From Fratercula arctica (lineage: Eukaryota > Chordata > Aves > Charadriiformes > Alcidae), in the NCBI GenBank assembly GCA_947846985.1, contig CANTUZ010000004.1, positions 80,734,159-80,798,158 of the forward strand: DNA of 64,000 nucleotides, written 5' to 3'. A program made the position numbers and the translations under genes. This document shows, piece by piece, positions 50,263 through 63,244 of this stretch. The first letter of the stretch is position 1. Each line of letters opens with the position of its first letter. The notes under the pieces were generated by a model that ran no database searches, was not told the origin of the DNA, and saw only the letters and a list, made by a program, of their open reading frames with translations.

Positions 50263-52064
50263 TGTACGTGGTGTTTTTCTGGGGTTTTTAATCAATCTAG
50301 ACAGTTCTCCAGTTAATTATTAAAAGGCCTAAAGCTTCCGCGTGTACTTCTTGTAGCTGACACAACGGAAACAGAAACGAAGAGTTTTTTTACGCAATTC
50401 TGTGAACATACCGTTCGGAGCACAAGAACAGGGACATCCTACCACATTATTTGACTGTTAAGAAAGGAAGCGCTGTTAAACGATGTAATTCCGTCTCAGA
50501 TGCCGGCGCATTAGCGGTAAGGTCCTAAAAGAATTAAGAGTTATGAATTCATATATGCAAACAAAAATCACCCATCCTTTCAAAAGCTCTTGTTGTGTCG
50601 AAATCTGGGGATACCTCCACCCTCTGGCCCAGACCTTTAGATGACCTTTCAGTATCTCCCACGCACTGTACTACAGTCACCAGGCTTTTATTTTGCGCTT
50701 ATATTTAAAAAGGATCCAGGAGGAAAATGACTTCCTGCATTTATGGCCACAAGTCACAATAGCCCCGAGCTACATTCGTCACAATCTTGGCTCCTGTTGT
50801 TTGCTGGGCTTTTTGGGAACACTTTGTATAGCAATTACTCTAATCTTGTTCTTTTTCCTAAAAGACTTCCACATTAAAGAGAAATGGATTGAGATGCAGG
50901 AGAATTAATTTATACTGTTAGAAACAAATCCAATAAACTAGGAGAATCTATCGATTTCAGGCACCGCAAACAGGGCAGGTCCCGAACCCCAATAAAGACT
51001 ACAGTCGGGCAGACGACCTAAGTGGGACCATTCAGTAGCTGGTTACAGTGTTTGGGTTTTTTTAACAGAAAAACAGGGATCAAAATGGTTATGAAAGCCC
51101 CCAAAGTGGGACAGCATAGCCTTTTCTGTTCCTTCTGCCTACAGGGCAAGGAAAGAAAAATTAATTAAAAAGTTACATGTTTGAAATGCATCAGCTTCTC
51201 CTGCATGCGTTAGGAAGTTCTGCTCTGGCACACAGGCTTTTCGTTTAGTCTTTTTGGAGCTGCTTTCTCCTCTAAAACTGAACGCAACGTAGAGTGAAAG
51301 TATTTCCCTCTGCTTTATGTAAACAGTGAACGTATCGGAGAGTGGACAGGAATTGTCAGCCTTCCATACCCTGTCTCTGATAGCAGCCACCATCGTGGCC
51401 AGGAGAAAGCAGGCGGCAGAAATGAGATATCCCTATCAACATGGGAAGCTGCTCCCACCATCTGGAATTGATTCATGCCTAGAAGATATCCATCCTCAAA
51501 CTGACTGGAAAAAGTATGAATAATCTTGCTACCTCTACAAAGCTACAGGCTGTTCTTCGGTTTAGTCCTTTGGCTTTGATGGTACGTATAAATTCTTGAC
51601 CTTCTGATGTATTTTCAAGAAAACATCTCGTTTCTCCATCCCAGCACAAGATCCCATCTCTTGCTCAGTTCTGTTGCTTAATGACAGAAGACCGTTCTTT
51701 TTCCCAGCTGAGACACGCGCTCCCAGTGCAGGATTGCCAATGGCAGCAAACGGAGACAATTTGTACAAGGTTTCTACTCTCAAGATGTCTAACCCTCAAG
51801 ATATAGCAAAGAAGTCCAAATTATGCGGCGTGTTTGGTCGTCATTAAAATTCAGAATAAATAATTACACAACTTCCTACAGAAACGTACCGGCCCTATCA
51901 AAGTCGTTTCCCTCCTATTCCCTACCTTATCAGTGACTTTCTGCAGGCCTTTAGTGAACCTCATGCTGCTTCTCAGCATCAGGCAACATAATTTGGAAAA
52001 GTCATTCTGACCTTCCAAAAATGCCTCTAATTTAAGGCGTGTCGTGAAATCAATCAAAGGAACA

Positions 52065-52100
52065 ATTTTTTTTAATTTTTTTTTTTTTTTTTTTTTTTTC
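52065..52100. repeat. T-rich tract with a T26-type run
   Basis: T8, AA, then about 26 T in a row ending at CCCC. Intergenic. Confidence 0.9.
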
Positions 52101-53704
52101 CCCAGGGCTCTGGTACTTTCTTTAGCTGTAAGAAGTCACGGCTTCTTCAAAGTAATCTCAAATGTTAATTCAAAATGAAAATTGCAAAAGGAGCTTTTCC
52201 AATGCGAGGGTTGAATATTCCCAGTGGGCAAACTGCCAAGGCAATTCAGCATAAAGTAAGGTTAAATAAGCTTTATAATAATACTGCCCTTTGTAAACTC
52301 ATTTAACTTTCTCCATCAAAAGCTCCAAAAATGTTATTCTCTGGTATCTGAGGTCACATAAATCCAATTTCTTGTGAAAAAAGTCATAGTTTTCAAAGAA
52401 GATAATGAAAAGTTACAATGAAAATGTGTCCTTGTATCGAGTGGGAAATAAGTGACCAAGTAGAAGGATTTAGATGAACCTTTGGAATGAGTTTTCATTT
52501 TGCAGTTCACCTTAATACCAGCTTACGTTCCCCTTGTTGCTGGCTATTATTACATCAGATAATTAGAACTTTAGTATAGGATTTCAAAGTTAACTTTTTT
52601 TTTCATCTTTGGCATCCCGTCATTCTACGCCATTAAAAAAAACAAACTAGACAGACCTGCTGGATTTGATCATCCAGCGTATCTCCATACAGGCTGCTCG
52701 TTACAGACGGGATTTGCTGTAGTTTGTTCTATAAATATCCACCATGCTGGGATTTCCACAACTTTTATCAAATGTCCCTTTCTTCATAGATTTCACTCTT
52801 AAGAAGCTTTCACACATTCAAATCTTAATTTTATTTTACAGATTTCATCCTGTTGTCTTGGCTTCTAGCTCAGTGGATTGTACTAAATAATTCCTTATTC
52901 TTTGTATCCGTAGTTGCAAAAACATAAGCAACTAGAAGTTGATTTTTGCCTTTTTTCTCGGGTTTTTTTTTTTCCGCCACTTTTCTGAACTAGTAATATC
53001 AGGAACAAGACGAAGGCAGCTGAGTGTGAAAGAAGAGGGACGGCAAAGACAGAGGCCACCAAGTGCTCTTAAAGCGAAGGGAAATAGCTCTCAGTTAGTG
53101 TGAGATACACGGGGAGCCAGCACAGCGATGCAAACTTCCAAAATAACTCACGCTGCCAACTATTCTGTTTAATAAATAATTAGCAACTGACTAATCCACT
53201 TCAATTTTGCAAACTAAAAAACAGCGTGAAGACTTATTACACAACAGAAAGAGGGGAAGTACGATGTTTACATTCTTTTCACGTCGCAATATCATCCTAT
53301 GTACAGTGCGCATGCAGAATGAGATGAGTAAAAATAGAAGACCATATGAAAAGAAGTTGAACAAAACTGTTCAGTCTTTCAGGATGTTGGATATCTGCAT
53401 TATTTTCTCCATAAGCCTTTTGATTAATTCAGGATCCCCACAAAGGAGAGTCTTGCTATGAATCACCTTGAGTTTGGCTGGCTTTTGCAAGGCCACAGGA
53501 ATGTTCCCACTCTGAAACGTACAATTAATTGGAAGGAATTAATCAACTGTTTAGAGCAGAAGAAAAACACAATAGACTCCATCTACTTGAGAGCTCAGTA
53601 CTTTTTAGGATACTTGGCTCAACAGTAAATTGTCTTGTAATCTTTCGATGAGTTCTTAGTAAAAACTTGAAATACCTTCAGCGTAAAGACAACCCGATTC
53701 TCAC

Positions 53705-54490
53705 CTCTTTTCTGTTCTTCTTTCCCTTCTCTTCTCACTCTGTGCTCAACAATGTCAACTTTGGTGTATATATAGACGTTGCTAACTATTGCCTAAGAAA
53801 TATTTATCCATAAATCCTAAAACAGTTACAATTTTTCCCATTAAATTGTTCAAGCCGCAAGCTTTCCACAAAGGAAGGTTTCTACCACTGCCCAGAAGTG
53901 CAGTGGCACCTGGCAAACCCCATTCTTTCCAGAACGTGAATGGATTAAATTTTAATGTGTGATGATGGAGGCCAGTACTGCAGAGCACTCTAGTCATCCC
54001 GCAATGAAAAGGAACACGGCATTGCAACACAAAGGTCTCTGAACAGCCTGTACAATCTGCAGTTGATATCACGTCAATGCTAATTAAATAGAGTTGACAC
54101 AACTTTTGTAAGAAGGTATGGAGAAAGATGTCTCAACTTGGGAAAACTTGTATAGTTTTCTTGAGTAACATTCAGTTTTAGGAAGTATCTGATTTATATA
54201 ATGCCTGCCTGGGAAAGAGACAAATACTACGTGTGTGTGCTCAAATCTGAAAGGAAAGCTGACCTGCCTGAATGCCGTAGAAGCAGCATGTAGTAAATGG
54301 ATCCTGTGAGAAAGAAAAACAAAGCATTTGTACAAAGTAATTCAGCTTCCAAGGCAGGAAGATTCCTGGTGCCTGTGGTGGACAGAAATTCGCTAAGATT
54401 ACACACGTTATTACGAGAATACAACTCTCTTTTCAGAAGAGCTAATGGACGGGACATAACTAGTCGGGTGCCTCATTGATCTAACAAAAT
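53705..54490 (-). other. Three phase-compatible exon-like segments, minus strand
   Basis: Segments 54415-54490 (acceptor TGTCTTGCAG), 54264-54303 (acceptor TTTCTCACAG, donor GCAG|GTCAGC) and 53705-53792 (acceptor TTTCTTAG, donor AGAG|GTGAGA) join in one open frame of 68 codons. It reads FVRSMRHPTSYV..., IHLLHAASTAFRQ and NVYIYTKVDIVEHRV. The donor of the first is weak (CTC|GTAATA). The last is purine-biased, which inflates its protein-like look. No family recognised; chance is a real alternative. Confidence 0.2.
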
Positions 54491-56187
54491 CTGCAAGACA
54501 AGCACGTAAAAAAGATAGTAATCACTTCACTGATCACAAAAGTAATGTTTTACCTTTCTTTTAAACAGAATAACATTCCTGTGATCTTAATTCCATATGT
54601 CATTTGGATGACTCCGTTGTGCTGTCTTACGTGGTAGCCACCCACACGGTGTCATCTGAATGTTTTCCGTACAAGCAGATCATTCACTTGAAGCCAAGGA
54701 TTATCTGCTTTTGGACAGGTGAGGAGGACCGATGAATAAACGCTTTGCATGCGGCACAGTATTCTTTCCCAGCCGAAACCAGCACGCTCTCACACACACA
54801 CACAAAAATCAGAACAAACAGAATACTTTAACAAGATATAGGTCAAATACAAATTGGGCTGAGCTGACTCTGCGTAAACCAGGTTGTTATAAGCCATGAA
54901 AAGAGAAAAACCTCCAAGAGGGGGGATGGAGGCAGTCCCTCCGAAACCACCGTCTGCTCAACCTTTTCCCCTTAAGGAAAATAAAACATTATCAAAAGCT
55001 AAGGGCAGGCGTGTACTTTATGGTCTTTTTTTGAAATGATTTTTTTCCTGTGCAAGCAGACTCATACAGACACAAAGCACTCGGCGCTCTCAAGCTTTTA
55101 AGCCAATCAGTTTTTGAGAGGAGGAATTTAGTGAATAATTAACAGTGCACGGGTTGAATTTGAGATACCTGAGCACTGAAAGAGATGACAAATTGCAAAA
55201 GTACTTCTGAGCTCACAGACACAAAGGCGTTTTTCCCATCGCACAGGAGAATTCTGTTAAAAAAAGACAAATAAGAAAGCTGAGAAAAATGTTGGATGGT
55301 TGTTTGTGTGAACGGTGACCTCAAGACAGGCACGAGGTCAGTGAGAAACCAATACTGCAGAAGATGCATCACAACGCAAATTATAGCACTTTTTCTTCTC
55401 GATAAAATGAATGAAAACCACAGCTTTAGAGCATGTATTGAAAACGTGAATTTTACAGTGCCCCAGGTGGGAAGAACATATGGGCGTTAAAGAAAAGTGC
55501 CTAAGATTTTTTTTCTGGAAATGTTTGTGAAGTAGGTCTTGGCCCACTTAAACACCTGGTACTGGAAAAAATTAATAATTAATTTTAAAAAACCAAGGAC
55601 ACGAACAAACATGACCAGTAAAAGTACCCTTGGGGCTTTCTTTCCTGACTCTGCTTCTAAACGAGCTATTAGTTTACACGATGACACTATTTTGGCCGGG
55701 CAGAGGAAGAGCAGTGGCCAGCACGTTCTGAGGCATTGCCCAGACAATGAAAGTGGCAGTTGTCGGTGCACTAAATACAGCAGGAAAAGGTGAGTGTTTG
55801 TGACACGCCAGGCCAGCTCCCGCTTTGAGCAGTGTCTAGGGAGGAACAAAGCCCCCAGGGGCAGAAAGCTCAGTATCACATTGGATACCACTGAGTTTAT
55901 CACGATACTCTCCAGGCTGGCTCTGACCTCTCTCTCTCCTTCGACCAGAGAAAAAACAACCCAAACATCTGCAGCGACTCGAAAGCAAAAAAACTCTCTT
56001 ACAGGTGGTCACACCGGCAGGGAAGTCCAAGACGTCGTAAGGCAGCTGAGCAAAATTAATTGTCACCCGAAGCGAGCGAGTTGTCCAGAAGCTGGAAACA
56101 TGGGGAACGACAGTAGAATTCAGCACTGAATTGTGACAACGGTTTCAAGGCAGTAGGGGATCAGAGCGACTGTCACGGCTGGTGGAG

Positions 56188-56896
56188 TAGAATCGTAGAA
56201 TTGTTAGGGTTGGAAGGGACCTTAAAGATCATCTAGTTCCAACCCCCCTGCCATGGGCAGGGACACCTCCCACTAGATCAGGTTGCTCAGAGCCCCGTCC
56301 AACCTGGCCTTAAAAACTTCCAGGGATGGAGCTTCCACCACCTCTCTGGGCAACCTGTGCCAGTGTCTCACCACCCTCATGGTGAAGAACTTCTTCATAA
56401 CGTCCACTCTGAATTGTCCCATCGCTAGTTTTAATCCATTCCCTCTACTCCTACCATTACCCGACATCCTAAAAAGTCCCTCACATGCTTTCTTGTAGGC
56501 CCCCTTAAGATCCTGGTAGGCCACTCTAAGGTCTCCTCGGAGCCTTCTTTTCTCCAGACTGAGCAACCCCAGCTCTCTCAGTCTGTCCCCATAGGAGAGG
56601 GGCTCCAGCCCTCTGGTCGTCCTCGTGGCCCTTCTCTGGACACGTTCCAGCACGTCCATATCTCTCTTGTAGTAGGGGCTCCAGAGCTGGATGCAGTGCT
56701 CCAGGTGGGGTCTCACGAGAGTGGAGTAGAGGGGGAGAATCACCTCCCTTGACCTGCTGGGTACACTTCTCCTGATGCAGCCCAGGATACAATTGGCTTT
56801 CTGGGCTGCTAGTGCGCACTGATGGCTCATGTTGAGCCTCTCGTCCACCAGCACCCCCAAGTCCATTTCTTCAGGGCTGCTCTCGTGAGGTCCCAA
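56188..56896 (-). mobile_element. CR1 LINE 3' fragment with open ORF2 C-terminal region
   Basis: The longest CR1 copy here. On the minus strand an uninterrupted 207-codon frame (56896 to 56273) carries ORF2-tail motifs such as [38 protein letters not shown] and [20 protein letters not shown]. The reverse transcriptase and endonuclease regions are missing (5' truncation), so it cannot be autonomous. The 3' UTR follows at 56272-56188. Confidence 0.95.
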
Positions 56897-58163
56897 TTAA
56901 AATGATTTGTCAGACAGGCAAAAACTACCATAAGTTGGAGGAGCAAACACGTCTACTCTGCGGAGAGCAAATTCATCCTCCCGTCCAGTGAATCTGCTTC
57001 GGAGTGGCTCTCCTGTTGACTGAGTCACTTGCCACTTTAAATACTATAAATCAAACGTATTTGTTGTTGATCAAATTCGCTTAACGTAGAGTAATTCAAG
57101 GAAATGTCCAGCAAACCTCAAGCGTAAAACAGCAGCACTGAGGACTGGAAAAAGTCGGCTGCTGCAGGAGCAAAACCAGTACAGTGTGTGGCTGCATCTG
57201 GCAGCAGAAAGTGCTGGTGTCCACAGCAGCGACAACGTGCACCCACACCCCCACCGCTTACACAGCTGCTGGCGGTGGGACATTCTCAGTTCCTGGTGCT
57301 GCTTCCCCAATATCGGCAGCGAGCGCTGCAACCAAAACTGAAAATATCTATTAATGTTTATTAGCAGCTTCTCTGTATTTCAAAGGATGAATCACCTCTT
57401 GGCTCCCCGAAACTCTGAGTTAATCTTAGCCACTCCTGCACTGACTCATACTCACTAGTATTATAATTATTTTGGGGACTCCGGTGAGATACTCCGGCCC
57501 GTATGACGGGTGCCATAACCCGTATCTGATTCATCCCAACCCGCATATTGCTGGCGAGCACAGTGCGATCCCAGGATATACGGGACAATGGGAACATGAA
57601 GTCAGAAATCTGAAATATTGTTGTTAAAGCATTAGGAACTGGACAAGGCAGTCGATAGCTCTCAACAATACATTGCTGCTGGAGTGATTTAGACTGAATT
57701 AGAAGGTACAAGAGCCCTGCGAAGCCCTAAGGAAACAGAGAAGGAAATTATTCACTTGCGGGCAGGACATCATCGACCGGGAGCTTCCTCATCCGTGCTC
57801 TTGCCTCAAGACAAAAAAAGGGGAAACACACTCTGACCCTGAGGGACCTTTTTCATCATTCAGGTTTCTCCGGAATCTCGAGGAACCTATTGTAAATGCG
57901 TGCACAGCTGGTCACCTCTCCACTGAAGGATGTTGGTATCACCTGTGACAGGTGCTTATAATAACGCCCAGAGCACGGCGGGATTGTCAGGGCTCCACAC
58001 GCAAGTCTTTGTGACTCCAGAACGACCTTACTAGAAACATGTTAAGATAAAAGGTGTTATTCCTTAAACCTATTAGTTAAATACCCGTTTGCTGTGGCTT
58101 TCAGAGCCAGTAAGAGGAACAACGCTGTAGCACGATCACTTAATTGGACTATTTAGCTGCAGG

Positions 58164-58457
58164 TTACAAATATCTTCTGCGACTCCCATCAAGTAGGAGG
58201 TTTGTACCCAGGTCACAGGTAATGCAGCCACAACCTCTACCCAGCCTTACAGCAAATCGATGATGGGATCTGCTGTCTCTACTCCAAAGCAGCCTCCCCC
58301 AATCTTCCAGAGGTGTTTTATTGGGGCTGGATTTTTGTTTTTCCTTCAAGTGACATTCCCTTTTCCTCTTCCTCCCACTACCTCTTGCCACTAGGACACT
58401 GAAGAGGAGAATAACCCACAGGTCCATCAATACTCCAGCTGGGAACGTCATCTGCAC
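58164..58457 (-). CDS. Candidate small secreted protein ORF, 97 aa, unidentified
   Basis: Minus-strand ATG-to-TAA frame. Residues 9-24 are hydrophobic (VLMDLWVILLFSVLVA), like a signal peptide, followed by a strongly basic RKRKR at 29-33 resembling a proprotein cleavage site. Cysteines fall at 35, 76, 78 and 81 (CGCITC), with an N-glycosylation sequon at Asn46. A splice acceptor (TTTTAGTGCAG|ATG) lies at the second ATG, so it might instead be an exon. There is no recognisable family. A frame this long also arises by chance in 64 kb. Confidence 0.25.
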   Translation of the reverse strand: MQMTFPAGVLMDLWVILLFSVLVARGSGRKRKRECHLKEKQKSSPNKTPLEDWGRLLWSRDSRSHHRFAVRLGRGCGCITCDLGTNLLLDGSRRRYL

Positions 58458-60264
58458 TAAAACATACCCCTGAGCTTGCTTAGGTGTAACGCAGACCCCT
58501 TGGAAGTGTTATTCTAATTTGAAATGATCTGAATGTAAAAAGTACCAAACTAAACAAAAACAACCTCATTTATTTTTATTGGACATGGAGTTGGGAAGGA
58601 TAAGACAGAGAGAAGAAACAACTTCTTAATCTTAATTACAAGAAGATGCTTTTCCCTACTTCTCATACCTCCCTTTAGTGAATGAAATGCCAAAAATTTG
58701 CTACGGAATTTAACACAAAGTGCGATTACCAGACAGGATGGTTCACCCGTATTATTACACACAATATTTACAAGCACAGTTATCATAGAGGATAAACCTG
58801 ATTACTAGTAATTAGCCCTCTTCCCTCTCATGGTCAAAACCAGAGTTAATTTTATTTTATTCTAGGAAATGACCTCTATTAGTCTGACGTCCTGTTGTGT
58901 GGGAGGACCGTAAGCACACCCTCCCGTGCTCTGGATCCCTCAATAATCATTTACGTTCAATGTTCTGTACAGCCTGACAAAGGCTAATCCAGATGGGAGA
59001 ACCGCTTCTGCAGAAAATTTCACCTTAGAAAGGATGTCAAAAAGAAACTACAATATAGGAAGGTGTAAGTTACGCCACAAGTTCACAATCTACACAATAA
59101 TTAATCCTGTTCAAAGGAGAGAATATTTCCATACCCTAAAGAAGTGCTGCTCATGAAATCTCAGGACCTTGGCTTTTTCTATTATTATTTTTAAACCCTT
59201 TTTGGTTCCTATAACTTATCCATAACTGTGTCTGCCTTTCTGATAGTTCTACTATGCCTCTTTATCCTCACCTCCTCCTGCCATACACCGTAGCTGATTT
59301 TTTCTGAAAAGGCTCCACGCCTTCCTTCTCTCCTTTTTTGCCCCAGTGCCTACTTTTATTAACTCTTCTGATCTTAACTCCTTCTACTTACCAGTTTTTA
59401 GGTTGTTTCCTTTTGCCCTTTTAAGTTCACAACTTCAAAGCTCCTGGTAACACCCATCTTCTGGGTTTTTTAATCCAAAATTCTTTTTTACGAGGTCTTG
59501 GGACTGGGAAGATTATTGCTTCTCTCCTTACAGCACACAGCTTCCCCCTTCACATTTTTCTCTCTTATTTTCCGACAAAGTTTTTGCCATGGGAACGAAT
59601 GAGAACATATACAATGCTGTAGAATAAAAATGAAAAGGGCCAAATGAAACAAACCAGCAAATGTAATGTAAACTCAGCCAAGTCTTGCAATAATGTAGCA
59701 CATAAAAGTGAATACAGTTCATACAGAAAAATTAAATAATAAGACTCATAACTGATGTAAAAAAGGTGTGAGAATCCAGACCACACAGAAGCTGCATAAG
59801 GCAAATCAGGATTTGTTCAATCCATCTACCTTATCCGTCTTCAGATTCGAAATTAAAGAAATAAATTATTTCTTGTGTTTTATTTGTTTTTTCCATCTAA
59901 TCGCACACAGCCAAGATAAATCTGTTCAGGAAAACTGAGTGAGAATCATGGTGACCTTGACGATGGATCTGTAACAATTGTGTTATCAAGATAACCACGG
60001 TTTTACTGACAAGACATTCAATTTATGGACAGCAATTCTCTCTTAAGCAATAAAACGCATCGCTATCACTGTTAGATGAGGTAAGAGAGGACAGCTTTAA
60101 GTTTGATTAAAATTCAATGGCCTATTATAGCACACGACTACGTGGGACTCACACTCGAATGCTGGGGGAAGGACCGAGATGAGGGGATGAAGTGGCGTCT
60201 TGTGAACCAGAGCAAACAGCTCATCTCATCACATCTTCAAAAGCCTGAGGAACAATTATAATAG

Positions 60265-60587
60265 TACCTGAAAGGAGGTTTCAGCGAAGGGGAGTTGGTC
60301 TCTTCTCCCAAGGAACAGGCCATGGGACAAGAGGAAATGGCCTCAAATTGCGCCAGGGGAGGTTTAGGATCAATATTAGGAATAATTTACATGGAAAGGG
60401 CTGTCAAGCATTGGAAGAGGCTGCCCAGGGCAGTGGTGGAGTCGCCATCCCTGGAGGGATTTAGAAGCCGGGCAGACGCGGTGCTGAGGGACGTGGGGTA
60501 GTGGTGGGTTTGGCAGTGCTGGGCTGATGGTTGGACTCGATGATCTGAAAGGTCTCTTCCAACCTGGGCAATTCTATGATTCTATGA
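60265..60587 (+). mobile_element. CR1 LINE 3' fragment with ORF2 tail
   Basis: Plus-strand copy from ACCTGAAAGGAGG through the GGAACAGGCCATGGGACAAG block to the terminal TTCTATGATTCTATGAATT. A short deletion in the ATTTACATGGAAAGG region distinguishes it from the 36.8-kb copy. Confidence 0.93.
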
Positions 60588-63244
60588 ATTGAAAATCTTC
60601 CAGGATTAAACCCTATTTCTCTCACCCTGACTTTTATACACAATACTGAAGCTCAACCCTTACTGGGCCACTTTTCTATGAAAACAGTTTGCACTGAAGA
60701 ATAAAATAATCCTATCTCCAACTTCCATATCATTTTTGAACAGAGAAATCCACCCCTTTTAAAGCTTTCACTGGGCAATGCAAGTTGCCTCATCTTCCAC
60801 CACATTCCTCCCATCCTGATTCCAATTTAATTCCTCCTGTATTTAATTTACACACTGGAATCATTTTCCCTGGCTCGCTAACACTGGAATGCAAGGTGTA
60901 TGACATCTGTCATGCCCGATGTGTCACGTTTGGCTTGGCCAGCGATTTTCAGCCAAGCAAACTCAATGCCGGTTCGTTACCTCTACGTTATCTTGGATTG
61001 TAAATTCCTCAGGGCAGCGACTGAGACCTCAACGCGGGCTGAGTTCTACTAAACACACAGGAGTGAACCCGTACAGTAAGTTTCCATGACTTCACCGCTT
61101 GCCAAACACTTCACTACAATAATTGCCAGCCAACAGGGGAAGCTCATGAACGCTCTATCGGCTTCAGAAGCTGATATAAATTTAAGCAGCATATTGGAAC
61201 TGTGCGATAACCCAGGGAACATAACACAGATCCTACTGGGCACCAAAATACCAATGGATTAATGGGGTTTTAAAGCAGAGTTGAGTTTCTGTTACACTGA
61301 CAGATTGCGTTCTGCAGCAATCATCTGATTCCCATCCATTCCAAAAAAAAACCCCATTAAACTTTCTATCGCTTCTACTTCAACAATAATCCTACAAACT
61401 GAAATCAACAGAAATAATACTCAAAGATTCAATGTGCTCTTAATGCCCTATCTGGGCAAGGCACACTGACCGTGCCTTGACGTTTATTCTTTTCCAGCTC
61501 TATGTTTGCCTTTCCAAAGGTACTTGGGAATGTGGGTGGGGGGAGCATATTTTAATCAAAGTCAAGAAAATTAAATAACTCTTAAATAGATCACTTACCT
61601 CCACCGAAAACTCTCAAGCACTGTGTGCAAAAGCCAGCTAGAGCACATAGCAGTGGACGCTTTTATTGTACTTATTAGATTATTTATACTGATAAGAGTG
61701 AGATATCGCTGGGTGCAGTATGCAGAAATTCTTAGATATCAGAAGAGCTCATTGCTGTAGGGTAACGGCCTTTGCCTCCTTTTGGGAAGAAAAATCAGCA
61801 AATCTAGTTTAACTTCAGCAACTTTCCCTGCCATTTATTGAGCCCTGACATGTATAGAAGAGCATTTATAGTTCCAAAACACACTTAGATACCGTTTGAC
61901 GAGTGTTTAATCTCCACTCTCCACCTTCCTTGTTTTGAAGTGCTTTCATTATTTCTCTTACAACGAGACCGTTAGTTTAGGCAGAACCAAGTTAATTCCA
62001 ACAAATGTAATAAAAAACCCCAAACCACGCGCATGGAATATTTGTAAATCACAGTTTCTATTATTTAAGAGCATAATCCTGCCTTGCTTCTAAACTTGTA
62101 ACACAGAGAGCAGTTAATAATGAGTAGAGAAGTGAAATTGTATAAACACACAGACAAACAGGTATCCAAGGAAAGGCCCACAGGTGCGTATACACAGAAA
62201 TTCTGACTATACGATAATGCACAGAAGTCCGTTTAAAAACATTTGGTGACCCCAATTCAGACAAAAAGTGGCATTAACTATCTAGTTTGCAAAATTCTAT
62301 TTTATCAGTCCAATAGTGATATTTCCAAAATATAATACTGCCCATTTTCCTCCTTTGTAAGCCATGAAAGCACAGTTACTGGCTGCTTATGATTAGTAGA
62401 AGTTCCCTCACTGTCTTCCAAAGAACTGGGATAATGCAACTACGTCTAATTTGCAGCCTTATATTCTCATAGTGTCCTTCTGACCGGAACAGTAACTTCT
62501 GTTTTCTGCTTTAAGATACATCAACATGTCATTAGTATTAAATATACAATGTGTTACAGTAATTTATTATTTTATGATATAGACAGTGAGCTAGAAAATT
62601 TCTTTCAAGTGCCTAAAGATCATAGCGCATCTAAATTTTAATTATTTCCAAGACTTCCAAATATTGTAAATACAAGTACTTTCAGGGTCCTTCCTTTTCT
62701 TTTGAATGTTTGCACAAGTTTTGTACAAATGAATACACTCCGAGCTTACAAACAAGCTAACAAGTGGACAAAACTACTGCTCTTTGGCCACGAGAAAACA
62801 CGGAGAAGCAAATCACTTAAAAGAATAACAAAGATGCAAAGGTTATTTCTTGACCTAAAAATGTACTATTTAATTGAAAAATATATTAGCCCAAGGGCAC
62901 CAATATACTGATCTTCATTGCCCCAAGATCTAAAACATCCAAGCAGAAACAGATTATTCACAGACCCCCCCTTCCACGCGCCAACGCAAGGCAGAAACGA
63001 GCACCGTTTTGTCCCCAGCTCCTCCCCTCCCAGCACCCACAGGACAAATCCCTTCCTGTTTGGAACGTCCTGTAGGAAACTTGAAACTTTGAGAATGGCA
63101 AAGAGTTTCTCACAAAAGGGAATATTTTATATTTCTTCTCCCAAGAAAGAATCAGAAGCAGGGGGGGGGGAAGAAAAATTAAGGTTACTGCAGGATCTGT
63201 GTTGATATGGCCAATACTTTTTTTTTTTTTTTTCTTTAAACAAA

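Larger units (their letters stand above)
33431..63240. other. Downstream intergenic DNA, no firm gene
   Basis: About 30 kb with no gene I can identify. It contains seven CR1 fragments, homopolymers and the hexamer microsatellite. Between these is AT-rich unique-looking sequence. Several minus-strand islands with good splice sites (near 48.1, 53.7-54.5 and 58.3 kb) could be exons of an unknown transcript and are listed separately. In mammals CEP44 lies on this side of HPGD in convergent orientation, but I find no stretch resembling CEP44 as I remember it. Confidence 0.6.

Noticed and set aside
50693..50908. 71-codon plus-strand frame with a hydrophobic, membrane-like stretch
   Set aside because: T-rich sequence readily gives hydrophobic translations. 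There is no supporting splice site, start context or family match.
53371..53511. 46-codon minus-strand terminal frame after an acceptor at 53511 (SGNIPVALQKPAKL...)
   Set aside because: It reads like protein, but it is out of phase with the adjacent segment at 53705-53792 and short enough to be open by chance. Kept only as a note.
54568..54718. Plus-strand exon-like segment (acceptor TTTTAAACAG, donor GACAG|GTGAGG)
   Set aside because: All three frames contain stops. It could be a non-coding exon, but nothing else supports a plus-strand transcript here.
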